Shown piece by piece: positions 47,728 through 56,182 of a stretch of 64,000 nucleotides of DNA. Under the pieces are notes generated by a model that was not told the DNA's origin, searched no databases, and was given only the letters and a program-made list of their open reading frames with translations. Numbering within the stretch: the stretch's first letter is position 1; the number at the start of each line of letters is the position of its first letter. The position numbers and the translations under genes were made by a program. The DNA lies in contig DXCT01000101.1 in NCBI GenBank assembly GCA_019115865.1, positions 107,883-171,882 of the forward strand, read 5' to 3'. This DNA is from Candidatus Yaniella excrementavium (GTDB lineage Bacteria > Actinomycetota > Actinomycetes > Actinomycetales > Micrococcaceae).

Positions 47728-49059
47728 TTAGTGTAGCTCAAATACCGTAGGGATGGCAGGCTCGCCATCTTGTAGCCGGCGAGCAACCCGCGGGAGCTCG
47801 GAGACCATTTGTTTATGGTGTGCTGCGGCCTGTTGAACGGCAGATGAACCAATATATTGAGTTTGAATTTCTCCGCCGTCGACCACTTTTACTTGGAGCG
47901 GTCGATGGTTGGCATCCCACTGTGGCTCCTGGCCTGCGATGACCACTTCGGCGGTGGCAATCCCGTTGTCCATCCGGCGGGCGGCGAATTTTCGTCCGCC
48001 GCGGCTGGTCTTGCCTTCGGCTTGTTTTTGTACATCTATCCACTTGCCATTGCGATCCTGCCGAGTGGTCAATTTGTAAACCAACGACGCTGTGGGAGCT
48101 CCCGAGCCGGTAACCAGCTGGGTGCCGGCGCCGTAGGCATCAACCGGTGCAGAACGCAGGGCTGCTATAGCATACTCGTCCAAATCTGAGGTGACAACTA
48201 TACCAGTGTTGGTGTTACCAAGATCATCTAACAGACGGCGCACATTATGTGCTTCTTCCAGAAGGTCGCCTGAATCAATGCGTACAAAAGCCAGTTCTGA
48301 GCCTGCGACGTCGACGGCGTTGCGAACACCGGCTTCGATGTCGAAGGTGTCGATGAGCAGGGTGGTGTCGCGGCCCATGGTTTCCACCTGTGCTTGAAAA
48401 GCCGTCTTCTCGTCGTCGTGCAGCAGTGTGAAGGAATGGGCTGAGGTTCCGGCGGTGTTGATCCCGTAGCGGAGCCCGGCGGCAAGGTTTGAGGTCGAGG
48501 TGAATCCGGTAATGGCCGCGGCACGTGCCGCGGCAACAGCGGCTTCCTCGTGGGCTCGACGAGAACCCATTTCGATGCAGGCGCGGCCCCCCGCTGCCAT
48601 GGTCATGCGTGATCCGGCTGAGGCAACGGCGGTGTCGTAGTTGTGCACCGATAAGAGGTACGTTTCAAGGATCACGGCCTCGGCGAACGTCGCTTCGACC
48701 TGCATAATCGGGGAGTTCGGAAAATATGGTTCACCTTCGGCATAGGCATAAATATCCCCGGTGAAACTATAGTTGGCCAACCAATTAATGGTGTCTTCAG
48801 ATACGACGTTGTGATCGGAGAGAAACCCGAGGTGTGCATCGTCGAAGCGAAATTCGGACAGTCCTTCAAGGAAGCGACCCTGGCCTGCACTGACACCGTA
48901 TCTTCGACCAGCAGGCATGCGTCTGGCAAAAAGTTCAAAAACCGCTTTGTGGTCGGCGGTTCCGGCCTTACGGGCCGCGTCGACCATGGTCAACTCATAG
49001 TGGTCAGTAAAAAACGAGGTTGGGCTTACGCCACGGTGTGTGTTACTCACAGGCCCCAC
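47728..49059 (-). CDS. pncB: Nicotinate phosphoribosyltransferase
   Basis: The 443-residue enzyme joins nicotinate and PRPP to give nicotinate mononucleotide in NAD salvage. It has the N-terminal FFTDHYELTMVDAA motif, MGSRRAHEEAA with the conserved histidine, GTSAHSFTLLH, and the PRPP-site region VRIDSGDL. GTG 49059 or GTG 49050 may be the start; neither has a strong ribosome binding site. Placement next to clpS matches pncB1 (Rv1330c) of Mycobacterium tuberculosis. Confidence 0.94.
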   Translation of the reverse strand: MGPVSNTHRGVSPTSFFTDHYELTMVDAARKAGTADHKAVFELFARRMPAGRRYGVSAGQGRFLEGLSEFRFDDAHLGFLSDHNVVSEDTINWLANYSFTGDIYAYAEGEPYFPNSPIMQVEATFAEAVILETYLLSVHNYDTAVASAGSRMTMAAGGRACIEMGSRRAHEEAAVAAARAAAITGFTSTSNLAAGLRYGINTAGTSAHSFTLLHDDEKTAFQAQVETMGRDTTLLIDTFDIEAGVRNAVDVAGSELAFVRIDSGDLLEEAHNVRRLLDDLGNTNTGIVVTSDLDEYAIAALRSAPVDAYGAGTQLVTGSGAPTASLVYKLTTRQDRNGKWIDVQKQAEGKTSRGGRKFAARRMDNGIATAEVVIAGQEPQWDANHRPLQVKVVDGGEIQTQYIGSSAVQQAAAHHKQMVSELPRVARRLQDGEPAIPTVFELH

Positions 49060-49113
49060 ACTAGCGCTTCAGGGCAGTCTGTGACACATTTTGGCGACTG
49101 CTGTCCGGATTGG

Positions 49114-49143
49114 TGCACACCGGGTGCAGTTCTTGCCTAGAAT
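49114..49143 (+). promoter_or_regulatory. Candidate clpS promoter, leaderless
   Basis: TGCACA (49114-49119), an 18-nt spacer and TAGAAT (49138-49143) end 7 nt before the clpS ATG, placing the predicted transcript start at or beside the start codon. The hexamers and spacing are identical to those before hrpA. Confidence 0.5.
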
Positions 49144-49150
49144 GTGGGGC

Positions 49151-49447
49151 ATGTCCATTACGAGTGCAGTTGATGTTGAGCCGGAGATCGTCGTTGATGA
49201 GACGACGAATCTTGGACACCCCTGGAAGGTGGTTGTCTGGAACGATCCGGTGAACCTGATGAGCTATGTCACCTACGTGTTTCGGTCGTATTTCGGGTTT
49301 AGCGCTTCGGTGGCACATAAATTGATGTTGCAGGTGCACCACGAAGGTAAAGCGGTGGTAGCTAACGGGTCCAAAGAAGAAGCCGAGCGGCACGTGGCGG
49401 CAATGCACGGGTTCGGCCTGTGGGCAACTTACGAACAGAATCATTAA
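49151..49447 (+). CDS. clpS: ATP-dependent Clp protease adaptor ClpS
   Basis: A 98-residue adaptor that delivers N-degron substrates to ClpAP/ClpCP. It has the substrate-pocket motif [20 protein letters not shown] and [14 protein letters not shown], both typical. ATG 49151 is used rather than the track's 49091; the extension has no family similarity. ATG 49142 is a second possibility, but it overlaps the -10 box. It begins the clpS-DUF2017-murI group. Confidence 0.94.
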   Translation: MSITSAVDVEPEIVVDETTNLGHPWKVVVWNDPVNLMSYVTYVFRSYFGFSASVAHKLMLQVHHEGKAVVANGSKEEAERHVAAMHGFGLWATYEQNH

Positions 49448-49465
49448 GGATACGACACATTACCC

Positions 49466-50140
49466 ATGGCTTTAGCGTTCAAATCGACACTGCGCGGTTA
49501 CTCGGCCTATCTGGAGAAACCCGAGCGTCAAATACTGCGGTCACTGTTCTCTGATGTTCTGACATTGCTGGGCGGGGTGAGTCCGGCTGATGATCCGTTA
49601 GAAGAAGATAAGCCCAAATTTTTTGACCGCTTCCGGTCCCGACAGGATGCGGCCTACTTGCCCGATGCTCCCGCTGGGCAAAACGACTCGCCAACCGATG
49701 CAGCGTTTTGGGATCTTGTCGGTTCACTGACCGAAGATGACGTCCAGGTCGATCTCAACGATCCGGCCGTGCAACGATTATTACCCGACGCGCGGTCGGG
49801 TACAGCTGCGCAAGAAGGTTCAGCACAGTTTCGAGACCTGGCCCAAGAAGATATCCGCCAGGAGAAGATCGCGGATCTGCAGCGGGCCTATGCGCTGGTC
49901 CAAACGCCGTCGCTGATGCTTTCGCAGAAGGAAGCAGAAGCGTTTGGTCGTGCCTTGAATCAGGTGCGCTTAGTGTTATCTTCCAGGCTAGAAATTGAAC
50001 ATGAAGACGATGCCGAACGGATTCACGAGATTGATTCGGTCGATCAAGCAACCGACGTCGAACGCTATATGGCTTTGTTGTACAACTTTGTATCGTGGCT
50101 GCAGGAAACCCTCATGCAGGCGCTGATTGGAGACCTCTGA
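49466..50140 (+). CDS. DUF2017 family protein
   Basis: The 224-residue cytoplasmic helical protein has the DUF2017 layout: an N-terminal segment [20 protein letters not shown], a central variable acidic part and a C-terminal helical region ending [17 protein letters not shown]. It always sits between clpS and later housekeeping genes in actinobacteria; function is unknown. Its stop overlaps the murI start. Confidence 0.88.
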   Translation: MALAFKSTLRGYSAYLEKPERQILRSLFSDVLTLLGGVSPADDPLEEDKPKFFDRFRSRQDAAYLPDAPAGQNDSPTDAAFWDLVGSLTEDDVQVDLNDPAVQRLLPDARSGTAAQEGSAQFRDLAQEDIRQEKIADLQRAYALVQTPSLMLSQKEAEAFGRALNQVRLVLSSRLEIEHEDDAERIHEIDSVDQATDVERYMALLYNFVSWLQETLMQALIGDL

Positions 50141-51033
50141 TGATCACCCCTACTCCAACAGCACCCATTGGGATCTTTGACTCAGGAGTCGGTGGTTTGA
50201 CGGTGGCCCGCGCGGTAATCGATCAGCTACCTGACGAGGATATTGTCTACGTGGGCGATACCGAGAACACGCCCTATGGACCCAAGCCGATTGCCGAAGT
50301 ACGTCGGTTGGCCTTGACGATCATGGATGAACTCGTTGATGCCGGTGTCAAACTGCTGGTCATTGCTTGTAACTCCGCCACCGCTGCTGTGCTGCGCGAC
50401 GCACGGGAGCGTTACACCAAAGCGTATGGCATCCCGGTGGTTGAGGTCATTCAGCCAGCCGTGCAGCGGGCAGTGACTTCAACACAAAATGGTCGGGTCG
50501 GCGTGATCGGTACCGAAGCCACTATTTCTTCGGGTGCATACGAGGATATGTTTGCTGCGGCCCCCCAGCTGCAGATCACGTCGTCGGCGGCACCACGGTT
50601 TGTGGAATATGTAGAGCGCGGGATCACGACCGGGCCGGAGCTGATCGCCCTAGCTGAACAATATTTGGCACCCTTCAAGCACTCAGATGTTGATACCTTG
50701 ATTTTGGGGTGTACCCACTACCCGCTACTTGCCGGTGTGATCAGTTATGTGATGGGGGAGAACGTGAATTTAGTCACCTCATCGGAGTCGACGGCGCGTG
50801 CGGTATACCGTGAACTGGTGCGTCACGGGTTAGAGAATCCGGCCGGTGCTGCAGGCGAGATCCCGCCGACTACCTCGCGTCATAAGTTCATGTCCACCGG
50901 GGACCCGGGGAATTTCGCACAACTGGCCACCCGTTTTTTGGGCCCAGAAGTCGGGGGCGTAACGCAAATTCGTACGGTCGCCGAACAGTTCCCGACCGGT
51001 ACACTGTCGGTAATCAACGCACACGGCAACTAG
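50140..51033 (+). CDS. murI: Glutamate racemase
   Basis: A 297-residue cofactor-independent racemase supplying D-glutamate for peptidoglycan. It has [13 protein letters not shown] at the N-terminus and the two catalytic cysteines in [10 protein letters not shown] and [13 protein letters not shown] 50140 shares one base with the preceding TGA and has GGAG 7 nt upstream; the track's extension to 50095 lies in DUF2017. Confidence 0.96.
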   Translation: MITPTPTAPIGIFDSGVGGLTVARAVIDQLPDEDIVYVGDTENTPYGPKPIAEVRRLALTIMDELVDAGVKLLVIACNSATAAVLRDARERYTKAYGIPVVEVIQPAVQRAVTSTQNGRVGVIGTEATISSGAYEDMFAAAPQLQITSSAAPRFVEYVERGITTGPELIALAEQYLAPFKHSDVDTLILGCTHYPLLAGVISYVMGENVNLVTSSESTARAVYRELVRHGLENPAGAAGEIPPTTSRHKFMSTGDPGNFAQLATRFLGPEVGGVTQIRTVAEQFPTGTLSVINAHGN

Positions 51034-51076
51034 ACCATTTCAACATTTGAAAATGTAGGTCGAAGGAATCGAGGAC

Positions 51077-51886
51077 ATGCAGCTCACCATTATTGGCGCA
51101 TCTGGCTCATTTCCCGGTCCGGGATCGCCCGCGTCATGCTATCTGGTCTCGGCCCAAGGGGTCGACGAAGACGGTAACCCAAAAACTTGGCGCATTCTGC
51201 TAGATCTTGGCAACGGGGCCCTGGGCACGCTGCAACGCTATGTCGCACTCGAGGACATCGACGCGATCTTGTTATCGCATTTGCATCCGGATCATTTCAT
51301 GGACCTGTGTGGGCTGCACGTCGTAGTGCGTTGGAATCCCTATGGTTGGGATGCCGGACGCATTCCGGTCTACGGGCCGGCTGGTACCGCGGATCGCACG
51401 GCAATTGCCTATGGCATGGATCCGGACCCCGGTATGCACCCCGATTTCCAGTTCATCGACTGGCAACAACGCCACGCAGTGGAAATCGGGCCCTTCAAGG
51501 TCACACCGTATCCGGTACGCCACCCGATTGAAGAGTCCTATGCACTGCGGGTTGAGGCCACCGAGCCAACACCGGATGGCGAAGTCACTTCGGTGCTGAC
51601 GTATTCAGGTGACACCGATACTGCCCCGGGGCTGGTTGAAGCCGCCCATAACGCTCACCTGTTTTTATGTGAGGCCGCATTCCACGAGGGCCGCGATGAT
51701 GCCATCGACGGCGTCCATCTGACCGGCAAACGGGCCGGCGAAATGGCGACCGCAGCTGATGTTGGTCGGTTGCTGTTGACCCACATTCCGGTGTGGAATG
51801 ATCCGTTAGTGACCTCCCAGGAGGCCCGCACCACGTTTGACGGTCAGTTGGCCGTAGCCGTTTCCGGCGTTACTTACACCGTATAA
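51077..51886 (+). CDS. Metallo-beta-lactamase fold hydrolase (Rv1339-like)
   Basis: The 269-residue protein carries the dinuclear metal motif LLSHLHPDHFMD (HxHxDH), a later histidine in TPYPVRHPIEE, the YSGDTD aspartate and LLLTHIP histidine of the MBL/RNase Z fold. The murI-MBL-rph-rdgB order is the same as murI-Rv1339-rphA-Rv1341 of Mycobacterium tuberculosis. Rv1339 has been reported as a cyclic-AMP phosphodiesterase, so a cyclic nucleotide role is plausible by orthology but not shown here. Confidence 0.88.
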   Translation: MQLTIIGASGSFPGPGSPASCYLVSAQGVDEDGNPKTWRILLDLGNGALGTLQRYVALEDIDAILLSHLHPDHFMDLCGLHVVVRWNPYGWDAGRIPVYGPAGTADRTAIAYGMDPDPGMHPDFQFIDWQQRHAVEIGPFKVTPYPVRHPIEESYALRVEATEPTPDGEVTSVLTYSGDTDTAPGLVEAAHNAHLFLCEAAFHEGRDDAIDGVHLTGKRAGEMATAADVGRLLLTHIPVWNDPLVTSQEARTTFDGQLAVAVSGVTYTV

Positions 51887-51898
51887 GAGGAGTATTGT

Positions 51899-52648
51899 TT
51901 GTCCACTCGTGCCGATGATCGCACCGTATCCCAGCTTCGGGATGTCACCATCGAAACCGGTTGGTCCGCCCACGCCGAAGGCTCTGCCATCGTGTCGTTT
52001 GGCGACACCAAGGTCTTGTGCACCGCCAGCTTCACCGAGGGTGTACCGCGCTGGCTGAAGGGCAAAAACCGGGGCTGGGTTACCGCAGAGTATGCGATGC
52101 TGCCCCGCGCCACCACGGATCGCAACGCACGAGAATCGGTACGCGGTAAAGTCTCGGGCCGTACCCAAGAAATCTCTCGACTCATCGGCCGCAGCCTGCG
52201 CGCCGTCGTCGATACCAAAGCACTGGGCGAGAATACCATTGTGATTGACTGCGACGTTATTCAGGCCGACGGCGGGACCCGCACCGCGGCTATTACCGGC
52301 GCGTGGGTTGCGCTGGCACAGGCCATTGAGTGGGCACGCGAGCAACGGATTATCCGTTCCACAGCCAAGCCACTTACCGGTTCGGTCGCAGCAGTGTCCG
52401 TGGGGATGGTCGATGACGTCGCTGTGCTGGACCTGCCGTATGAAGAAGACGTGCGCGCCGAAACCGATATGAACGTGGTCACCACCGGCGACGGCGACTT
52501 CATCGAAATTCAAGGCACCGCCGAGGAACAACCCTTTAACCGTGCCCAGCTGGATGCCATGTTGGACCTGGCCGTTGCTGGGACCGCGCAGCTGACAGAA
52601 ATTCAGCAGCGAGCCCTGACCGCATCCGACCCACAGCTGGGGGCCTGA
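51899..52648 (+). CDS. rph: Ribonuclease PH
   Basis: A 249-residue phosphorolytic 3'-5' exoribonuclease that trims tRNA 3' ends. RNase PH motifs [31 protein letters not shown] and [10 protein letters not shown] are intact. The start is TTG 51899 with AGAGGAG 6 nt upstream. It overlaps rdgB by one base. Confidence 0.96.
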   Translation: MSTRADDRTVSQLRDVTIETGWSAHAEGSAIVSFGDTKVLCTASFTEGVPRWLKGKNRGWVTAEYAMLPRATTDRNARESVRGKVSGRTQEISRLIGRSLRAVVDTKALGENTIVIDCDVIQADGGTRTAAITGAWVALAQAIEWAREQRIIRSTAKPLTGSVAAVSVGMVDDVAVLDLPYEEDVRAETDMNVVTTGDGDFIEIQGTAEEQPFNRAQLDAMLDLAVAGTAQLTEIQQRALTASDPQLGA

Positions 52649-53262
52649 TGGAACCCGCCATAGTTTTAGCCTCGCATAACGCCGGAAAGCTCACCGAGCT
52701 ACGTGCCATTTTGACCGAGGCCATCCCGTCGCTGGCACCAGAACAAATCGTCGATGCCTCAGCGGTGGATGCCCCGGACGTTGTTGAAGACGGGCTGACG
52801 TTCGAAGCCAACGCGCTGAAGAAAGCTTCCATGACAGCCCAGGCCACCGGTCTCATTGCCGTGGCGGATGACTCGGGCCTGACCGTGGACGTGCTGCGCA
52901 GAGCACCGGGTATTTTCTCGGCCCGTTGGGCAGGAAAACACGGTGACGATCAAGCTAATCTTGAACTGCTGCTGGCCCAATTGGCCGATATCGATCATCC
53001 ACACCGTGGTGCAGCGTTCGTGTGTGCCGCTGCGTTTGCCACCCCGTCGGATAAGCGTCACGTGGAATTTGGCAAGCTGGCCGGCGATCTGACCTTCGAG
53101 CCACGCGGTACCAACGGCTTTGGTTACGATCCGATTGTTGAACTGGCACAATATGGCAAGACCATGGCCGAACTCGATGCTGAAACCAAGAACGAAATCT
53201 CGCACCGGGGCAAAGCGTTCCGCGCGTTAGCACCCCATCTGGCAGGTGTGCTCGGTCAGTGA
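52648..53262 (+). CDS. rdgB: RdgB/HAM1 non-canonical purine NTP pyrophosphatase
   Basis: The 204-residue enzyme hydrolyses dITP/XTP to monophosphates, keeping deaminated purines out of DNA. Motifs are LASHNAGKLTELRAIL at the N-terminus, VADDSGLTVDVL (catalytic aspartates) and GTNGFGYDPIV, then KNEISHRGKAFRAL at the C-terminus. It is coupled to rph (TGATG) and to the exonuclease gene (GTGA). Confidence 0.95.
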   Translation: MEPAIVLASHNAGKLTELRAILTEAIPSLAPEQIVDASAVDAPDVVEDGLTFEANALKKASMTAQATGLIAVADDSGLTVDVLRRAPGIFSARWAGKHGDDQANLELLLAQLADIDHPHRGAAFVCAAAFATPSDKRHVEFGKLAGDLTFEPRGTNGFGYDPIVELAQYGKTMAELDAETKNEISHRGKAFRALAPHLAGVLGQ

Positions 53263-54299
53263 TCAACTTCACCGCCATTGATTTTGAAACAGCGAATGGG
53301 TTTCGCGGCTCGGCATGCGCGATCGGAGCGGTCAAAATCCGCAACGGCGTGATCGCCGAGACCCACTACTCATTACTGCAACCGCCGGTCGGCTACGATC
53401 GTTTTGATCCACGCAATATGGCCATCCACAGGATTACCCCCGACGACGTCGCTACCGCGCCGACCTTCGCTGAGCACTTTCCAACACTGCATGAGTTCGT
53501 CAGCGACGACGTAGTAGTTGCCCATAACGCCGGATTTGATATCGGCGTCATCGAGTCCGGGCTGGAAGTATGCCAGCTGCCTATTCCACGGCTCGACTTC
53601 GCGTGTTCGCTCACGTTGTCCCGGAAAAACTACAAGCTTGCCTCCCATGCGCTGCCCTCCGCCGCTGCCGAAGCCGGATTTGTGCTAGAAAACCACCACA
53701 ATGCGCTAGAAGACGCCAAAGCCTCGGCTGCGATTGTTGTGGATGTTGCCCACCGGCTCGCAACCGATTCACTGGATGCCATGTTGGAAGTCTCTGGTAT
53801 GCATCGCAGAACGCTGCCGGCCCGCGACGTCGGCGAGACACTGTCACGCCCGACCCGGCACGCGCTCACCATGCCGGGTATGTTTGATGCCGCGAATCAT
53901 GCCGTCGCAGCGGAGGCGCTGCCCGATTTGATCCGTTGGCCCAATGAGGGCACGAACCCGCCGGCCAATGAATTTGCCGATTCCAAACACCCGCTGTTTG
54001 GACATCACGTCGTGTTCACCGGATTGCTGGGCCTCTCCCGCCAGGAAGCGAAGAACAAGGCAGCCGAACACGGTGCACAGACACACTCGCGCATCGGCGC
54101 CACCACAACCATGGTGATCGTTGGCGACGGGATCCGACCCGAAGAGCTGGCAAATTTTGAGCACAACCCGCGTTTACAACAGCGCAAAATGCAAGATGTT
54201 GTTCGACGACGCAAACAGGGCCAGGACATTGTGCTGGTCACAGAACCAGAATTCCTCGGCATGCTCAACGAAAACTGGCCGCATGCCACAGCGATGTAA
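53259..54299 (+). CDS. DEDDh 3'-5' exonuclease with C-terminal BRCT domain
   Basis: The 346-residue protein has a DnaQ-type exonuclease domain (1-170): AIDFETANG (DxE), VAHNAGFDIGVIES and HNALEDAKASA (H-D). A linker and a BRCT domain follow (about 243-335, HVVFTGLLGLSRQEAKNKAAEHGAQ). The combination resembles the epsilon-like exonuclease/BRCT proteins of actinobacteria, which may act in replication or repair. The GTG start overlaps the rdgB stop by 4 nt. Confidence 0.9.
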   Translation: MINFTAIDFETANGFRGSACAIGAVKIRNGVIAETHYSLLQPPVGYDRFDPRNMAIHRITPDDVATAPTFAEHFPTLHEFVSDDVVVAHNAGFDIGVIESGLEVCQLPIPRLDFACSLTLSRKNYKLASHALPSAAAEAGFVLENHHNALEDAKASAAIVVDVAHRLATDSLDAMLEVSGMHRRTLPARDVGETLSRPTRHALTMPGMFDAANHAVAAEALPDLIRWPNEGTNPPANEFADSKHPLFGHHVVFTGLLGLSRQEAKNKAAEHGAQTHSRIGATTTMVIVGDGIRPEELANFEHNPRLQQRKMQDVVRRRKQGQDIVLVTEPEFLGMLNENWPHATAM

Positions 54300-54329
54300 A
54301 CCCAACCAGAGCTGGGGCTGGAGGATCTT

Positions 54330-55052
54330 GTGATATTATCTGACTTTGTGATCCCCACACCAACAAAATATCGACGCGCAGCTCAAAAAGCCAATCTCGG
54401 TGGGATAGTGGCTGTTCACCATGATCGCCCCGGGCCTAGAACGATACTGGCCTTCATCGCCGCATGGATCCTCATGAGTGGGTTGACGCTTATTGTTCCC
54501 GGCGAAACACCGCTGCTAGCTGTCGCCCCCACCATTTTGTTTTTCTTTATGTGGCTGATCATTTACGTGATGATGGCTGGAGAACGCCTGATCGTGTGTC
54601 AGCGTGGCATTCTATTGGGAAGTTTTGCCCCTTTTTTGCAACCGTATGCGATCCGCTATGAACAGATCATTGTTGGTAGTGTTGTGCCGATCAGCGGCAA
54701 TATTCGTCGCTATCATAAACAAACGGGACTAGCGGCCTTCCTGAGCAGTGTCCGAATCGCTTGGTGGTCGCAGCGGGGCGTGTCGTTAGCTGGTCCGACT
54801 CAGGCGGAAGCCCGGGGGCATCTCAAGGGTGATGTTGCAACGTCGCACATGACTCGAGGTGGCCACCCTTGGCTTATTGGAACTCGCGCTCCGGCAGAAG
54901 AAGCTACGGCAGCTATTGCTCGGGCTGCAGGCGATGCGGGATTTACTGAGCTCGCTAGTGCAACGGCGATGGCTCCACCTCGGGCGTTATCGGGGATTCC
55001 TAGCGATACTCCTGTGCAGCTGCCGAAAGTTACGGTGCCTTACGGGCATTGA
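54330..55052 (+). CDS. Two-helix membrane protein of unknown function
   Basis: The 240-residue product has two adjacent membrane helices (about 40-58 and 64-83) and a cytoplasmic C-terminal domain with a PH-like feel (LIVCQRGILLGSFAP ... IRYEQIIVGSV). No family was recognised. GTG 54330 has GGAGG 5 nt upstream; GTG 54348 is an alternative. It stands alone, bounded by a hairpin on the right. Confidence 0.7.
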   Translation: MILSDFVIPTPTKYRRAAQKANLGGIVAVHHDRPGPRTILAFIAAWILMSGLTLIVPGETPLLAVAPTILFFFMWLIIYVMMAGERLIVCQRGILLGSFAPFLQPYAIRYEQIIVGSVVPISGNIRRYHKQTGLAAFLSSVRIAWWSQRGVSLAGPTQAEARGHLKGDVATSHMTRGGHPWLIGTRAPAEEATAAIARAAGDAGFTELASATAMAPPRALSGIPSDTPVQLPKVTVPYGH

Positions 55053-55063
55053 GCACCTACATG

Positions 55064-55098
55064 GGTTCCGGCACTGTCTGGTGAGCACCGGAACCTTT
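55064..55098 (+). terminator. Candidate terminator after the 54330 gene
   Basis: GGTTCCGG pairs with CCGGAACC across a 16-nt loop and is followed by TTTGG. The T-tract is short, so confidence is moderate. Confidence 0.45.
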
Positions 55099-55114
55099 GG
55101 GCTGTGATCAGCGT

Positions 55115-55349
55115 TTAGCGCTGGTTATCGAGCGGATCGCCGCCTGGCTGCTGATCGGTTTGGGTGGTCACGGAACGGGCTGCCTTTTCAACGCGCTGAC
55201 CGATATCCTCGTCGATGTTCTTCGAATATTGGAAAGCGTTCGACAAGACCGGCTCGATCACAGTTTCTAGCGAACCAGCCACGGTTTCGACCAGTTCGTC
55301 CCGCTGGGCGTCGTCCATGACGTCGCGGCCTGGTTGAAATCGCCGTCGT
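55115..55349 (-). pseudogene. Catalase C-terminal remnant
   Basis: The minus strand encodes MDDAQRDELVETVAGSLETV and FQYSKNIDEDIGQRVEKAAR, closely matching the last 60 residues of monofunctional haem catalases. Upstream the match continues in another frame as PADDGDFNQA, another conserved catalase segment, so a frameshift separates DFNQA from RDVMDD. Nothing catalase-like is found beyond about 55350, where the sequence becomes the opposite-strand FUSC-like tail. The haem-binding and catalytic parts are absent, so the product cannot be functional. Assignment rests on recall of the family pattern. Confidence 0.7.
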
Positions 55350-55577
55350 CGGCAGGAATGGGTCAAGATTTTGCGTGAGGCCGGTGATGCGATCGCGGAT
55401 ACGGACGCAACCGTTGAACCGCTATGTGAACGTCTGGATCAGATTGCCATCAAATTTTCGCACGAAGATGATCTGCCGGCCCGTGCTTGGCCAGTGTACG
55501 GTTCACTCCTGACCAGTCTGCGCCACATCATCACCATTGCGGGCATGTCGCAGGAGGGTCAGCGCTCTGCTGCGTGA
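55350..55577 (+). pseudogene. FUSC-like transporter C-terminal remnant
   Basis: The plus strand reads WVKILREAGDAIADTDATVE then FSHEDDLPARAWPVYGSLLT and SLRHIITIAG up to a stop at 55577. This resembles the cytoplasmic C-terminal tail of FUSC/aromatic acid exporter type proteins. No start, ribosome binding site or membrane helices precede it; its upstream neighbour is the catalase remnant in the opposite orientation. It is best read as the 3' end of a gene whose 5' part was deleted. Family assignment is moderate. Confidence 0.5.
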
Positions 55578-55600
55578 GAGGTGTGTCAAGGAGAACGCAG

Positions 55601-55783
55601 CTACGCTTGGGCAAGTTCAGAGGATACTTTGACGAGTTCTTTGACCAGGGAACGGGTGATGACCTGTCCACTACTGACAGAGATCCAGTGGTCTTTATCC
55701 AAATAGTGACCGCGGCTGGTTCCGGATAATCCGTCAGCAACCTGACGTGCTACCTGCTGAAGTTCGTTGCCAGTCAGACTCAT
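55601..55783 (-). pseudogene. MmcQ/YjbR-like gene with internal deletion
   Basis: The 60-residue frame begins like an MmcQ protein (LTGNELQQVARQVADGLSGT) and jumps directly to the family's C-terminal part (RGHYLDKDHWISVSSGQVIT), compared with GYHMNKRHWITLSPGGAIDQ in the intact neighbour. About 50 central residues are missing without loss of frame. It overlaps the stop of the intact paralogue by 4 nt. It may be expressed but is unlikely to fold like the family. Confidence 0.65.
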
Positions 55784-56172
55784 GGTGACGCCTCCTGGCC
55801 GAAGGTCTGTGGATCAACGGGGCGTTCGTGTTTCGGAAGATTCTTCTCGATTACGAGCAGATACGATTCGGTAACCAGCTCGTCTACGAGGGTCTGATCG
55901 ATGGCTCCGCCTGGCGAGAGCGTGATCCAGTGGCGTTTGTTCATGTGGTAGCCCGGTGAGATCTCCTCATAGGCTTCACGCAAGGCTTGTGCTTCATTCG
56001 GTGGGGACTTCAAAATCACAATCGGTTCGCCGGTCACGTCGCTCAGCAGCATGAAGACTTTGCCGCGAATTTTATAGACTTCATAGTCCGGGCCGAACGG
56101 ATATTCCATTACGGCTTGCGGAAGTTCCTCAGCCCGGTCCCGAGCGTACTGCTGCAGCGTGGTGCCATTCAT
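55780..56172 (-). CDS. MmcQ/YjbR family DNA-binding-like protein
   Basis: The 130-residue product has the YjbR/CyaY-like fold signature: MEYPFGPDYEVYKIRGKVFM, a conserved ILKSPPNEAQAL strand-helix and the PGYHMNKRHWITL segment. Members are annotated as MmcQ, with unclear function. ATG 56172, with AGGAG 7 nt upstream, replaces the track's 56454, which lies within the mph gene. It follows mph by 10 nt, so the two are likely co-transcribed. Confidence 0.85.
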   Translation of the reverse strand: MNGTTLQQYARDRAEELPQAVMEYPFGPDYEVYKIRGKVFMLLSDVTGEPIVILKSPPNEAQALREAYEEISPGYHMNKRHWITLSPGGAIDQTLVDELVTESYLLVIEKNLPKHERPVDPQTFGQEASP

Positions 56173-56182
56173 GCATCTCTCC

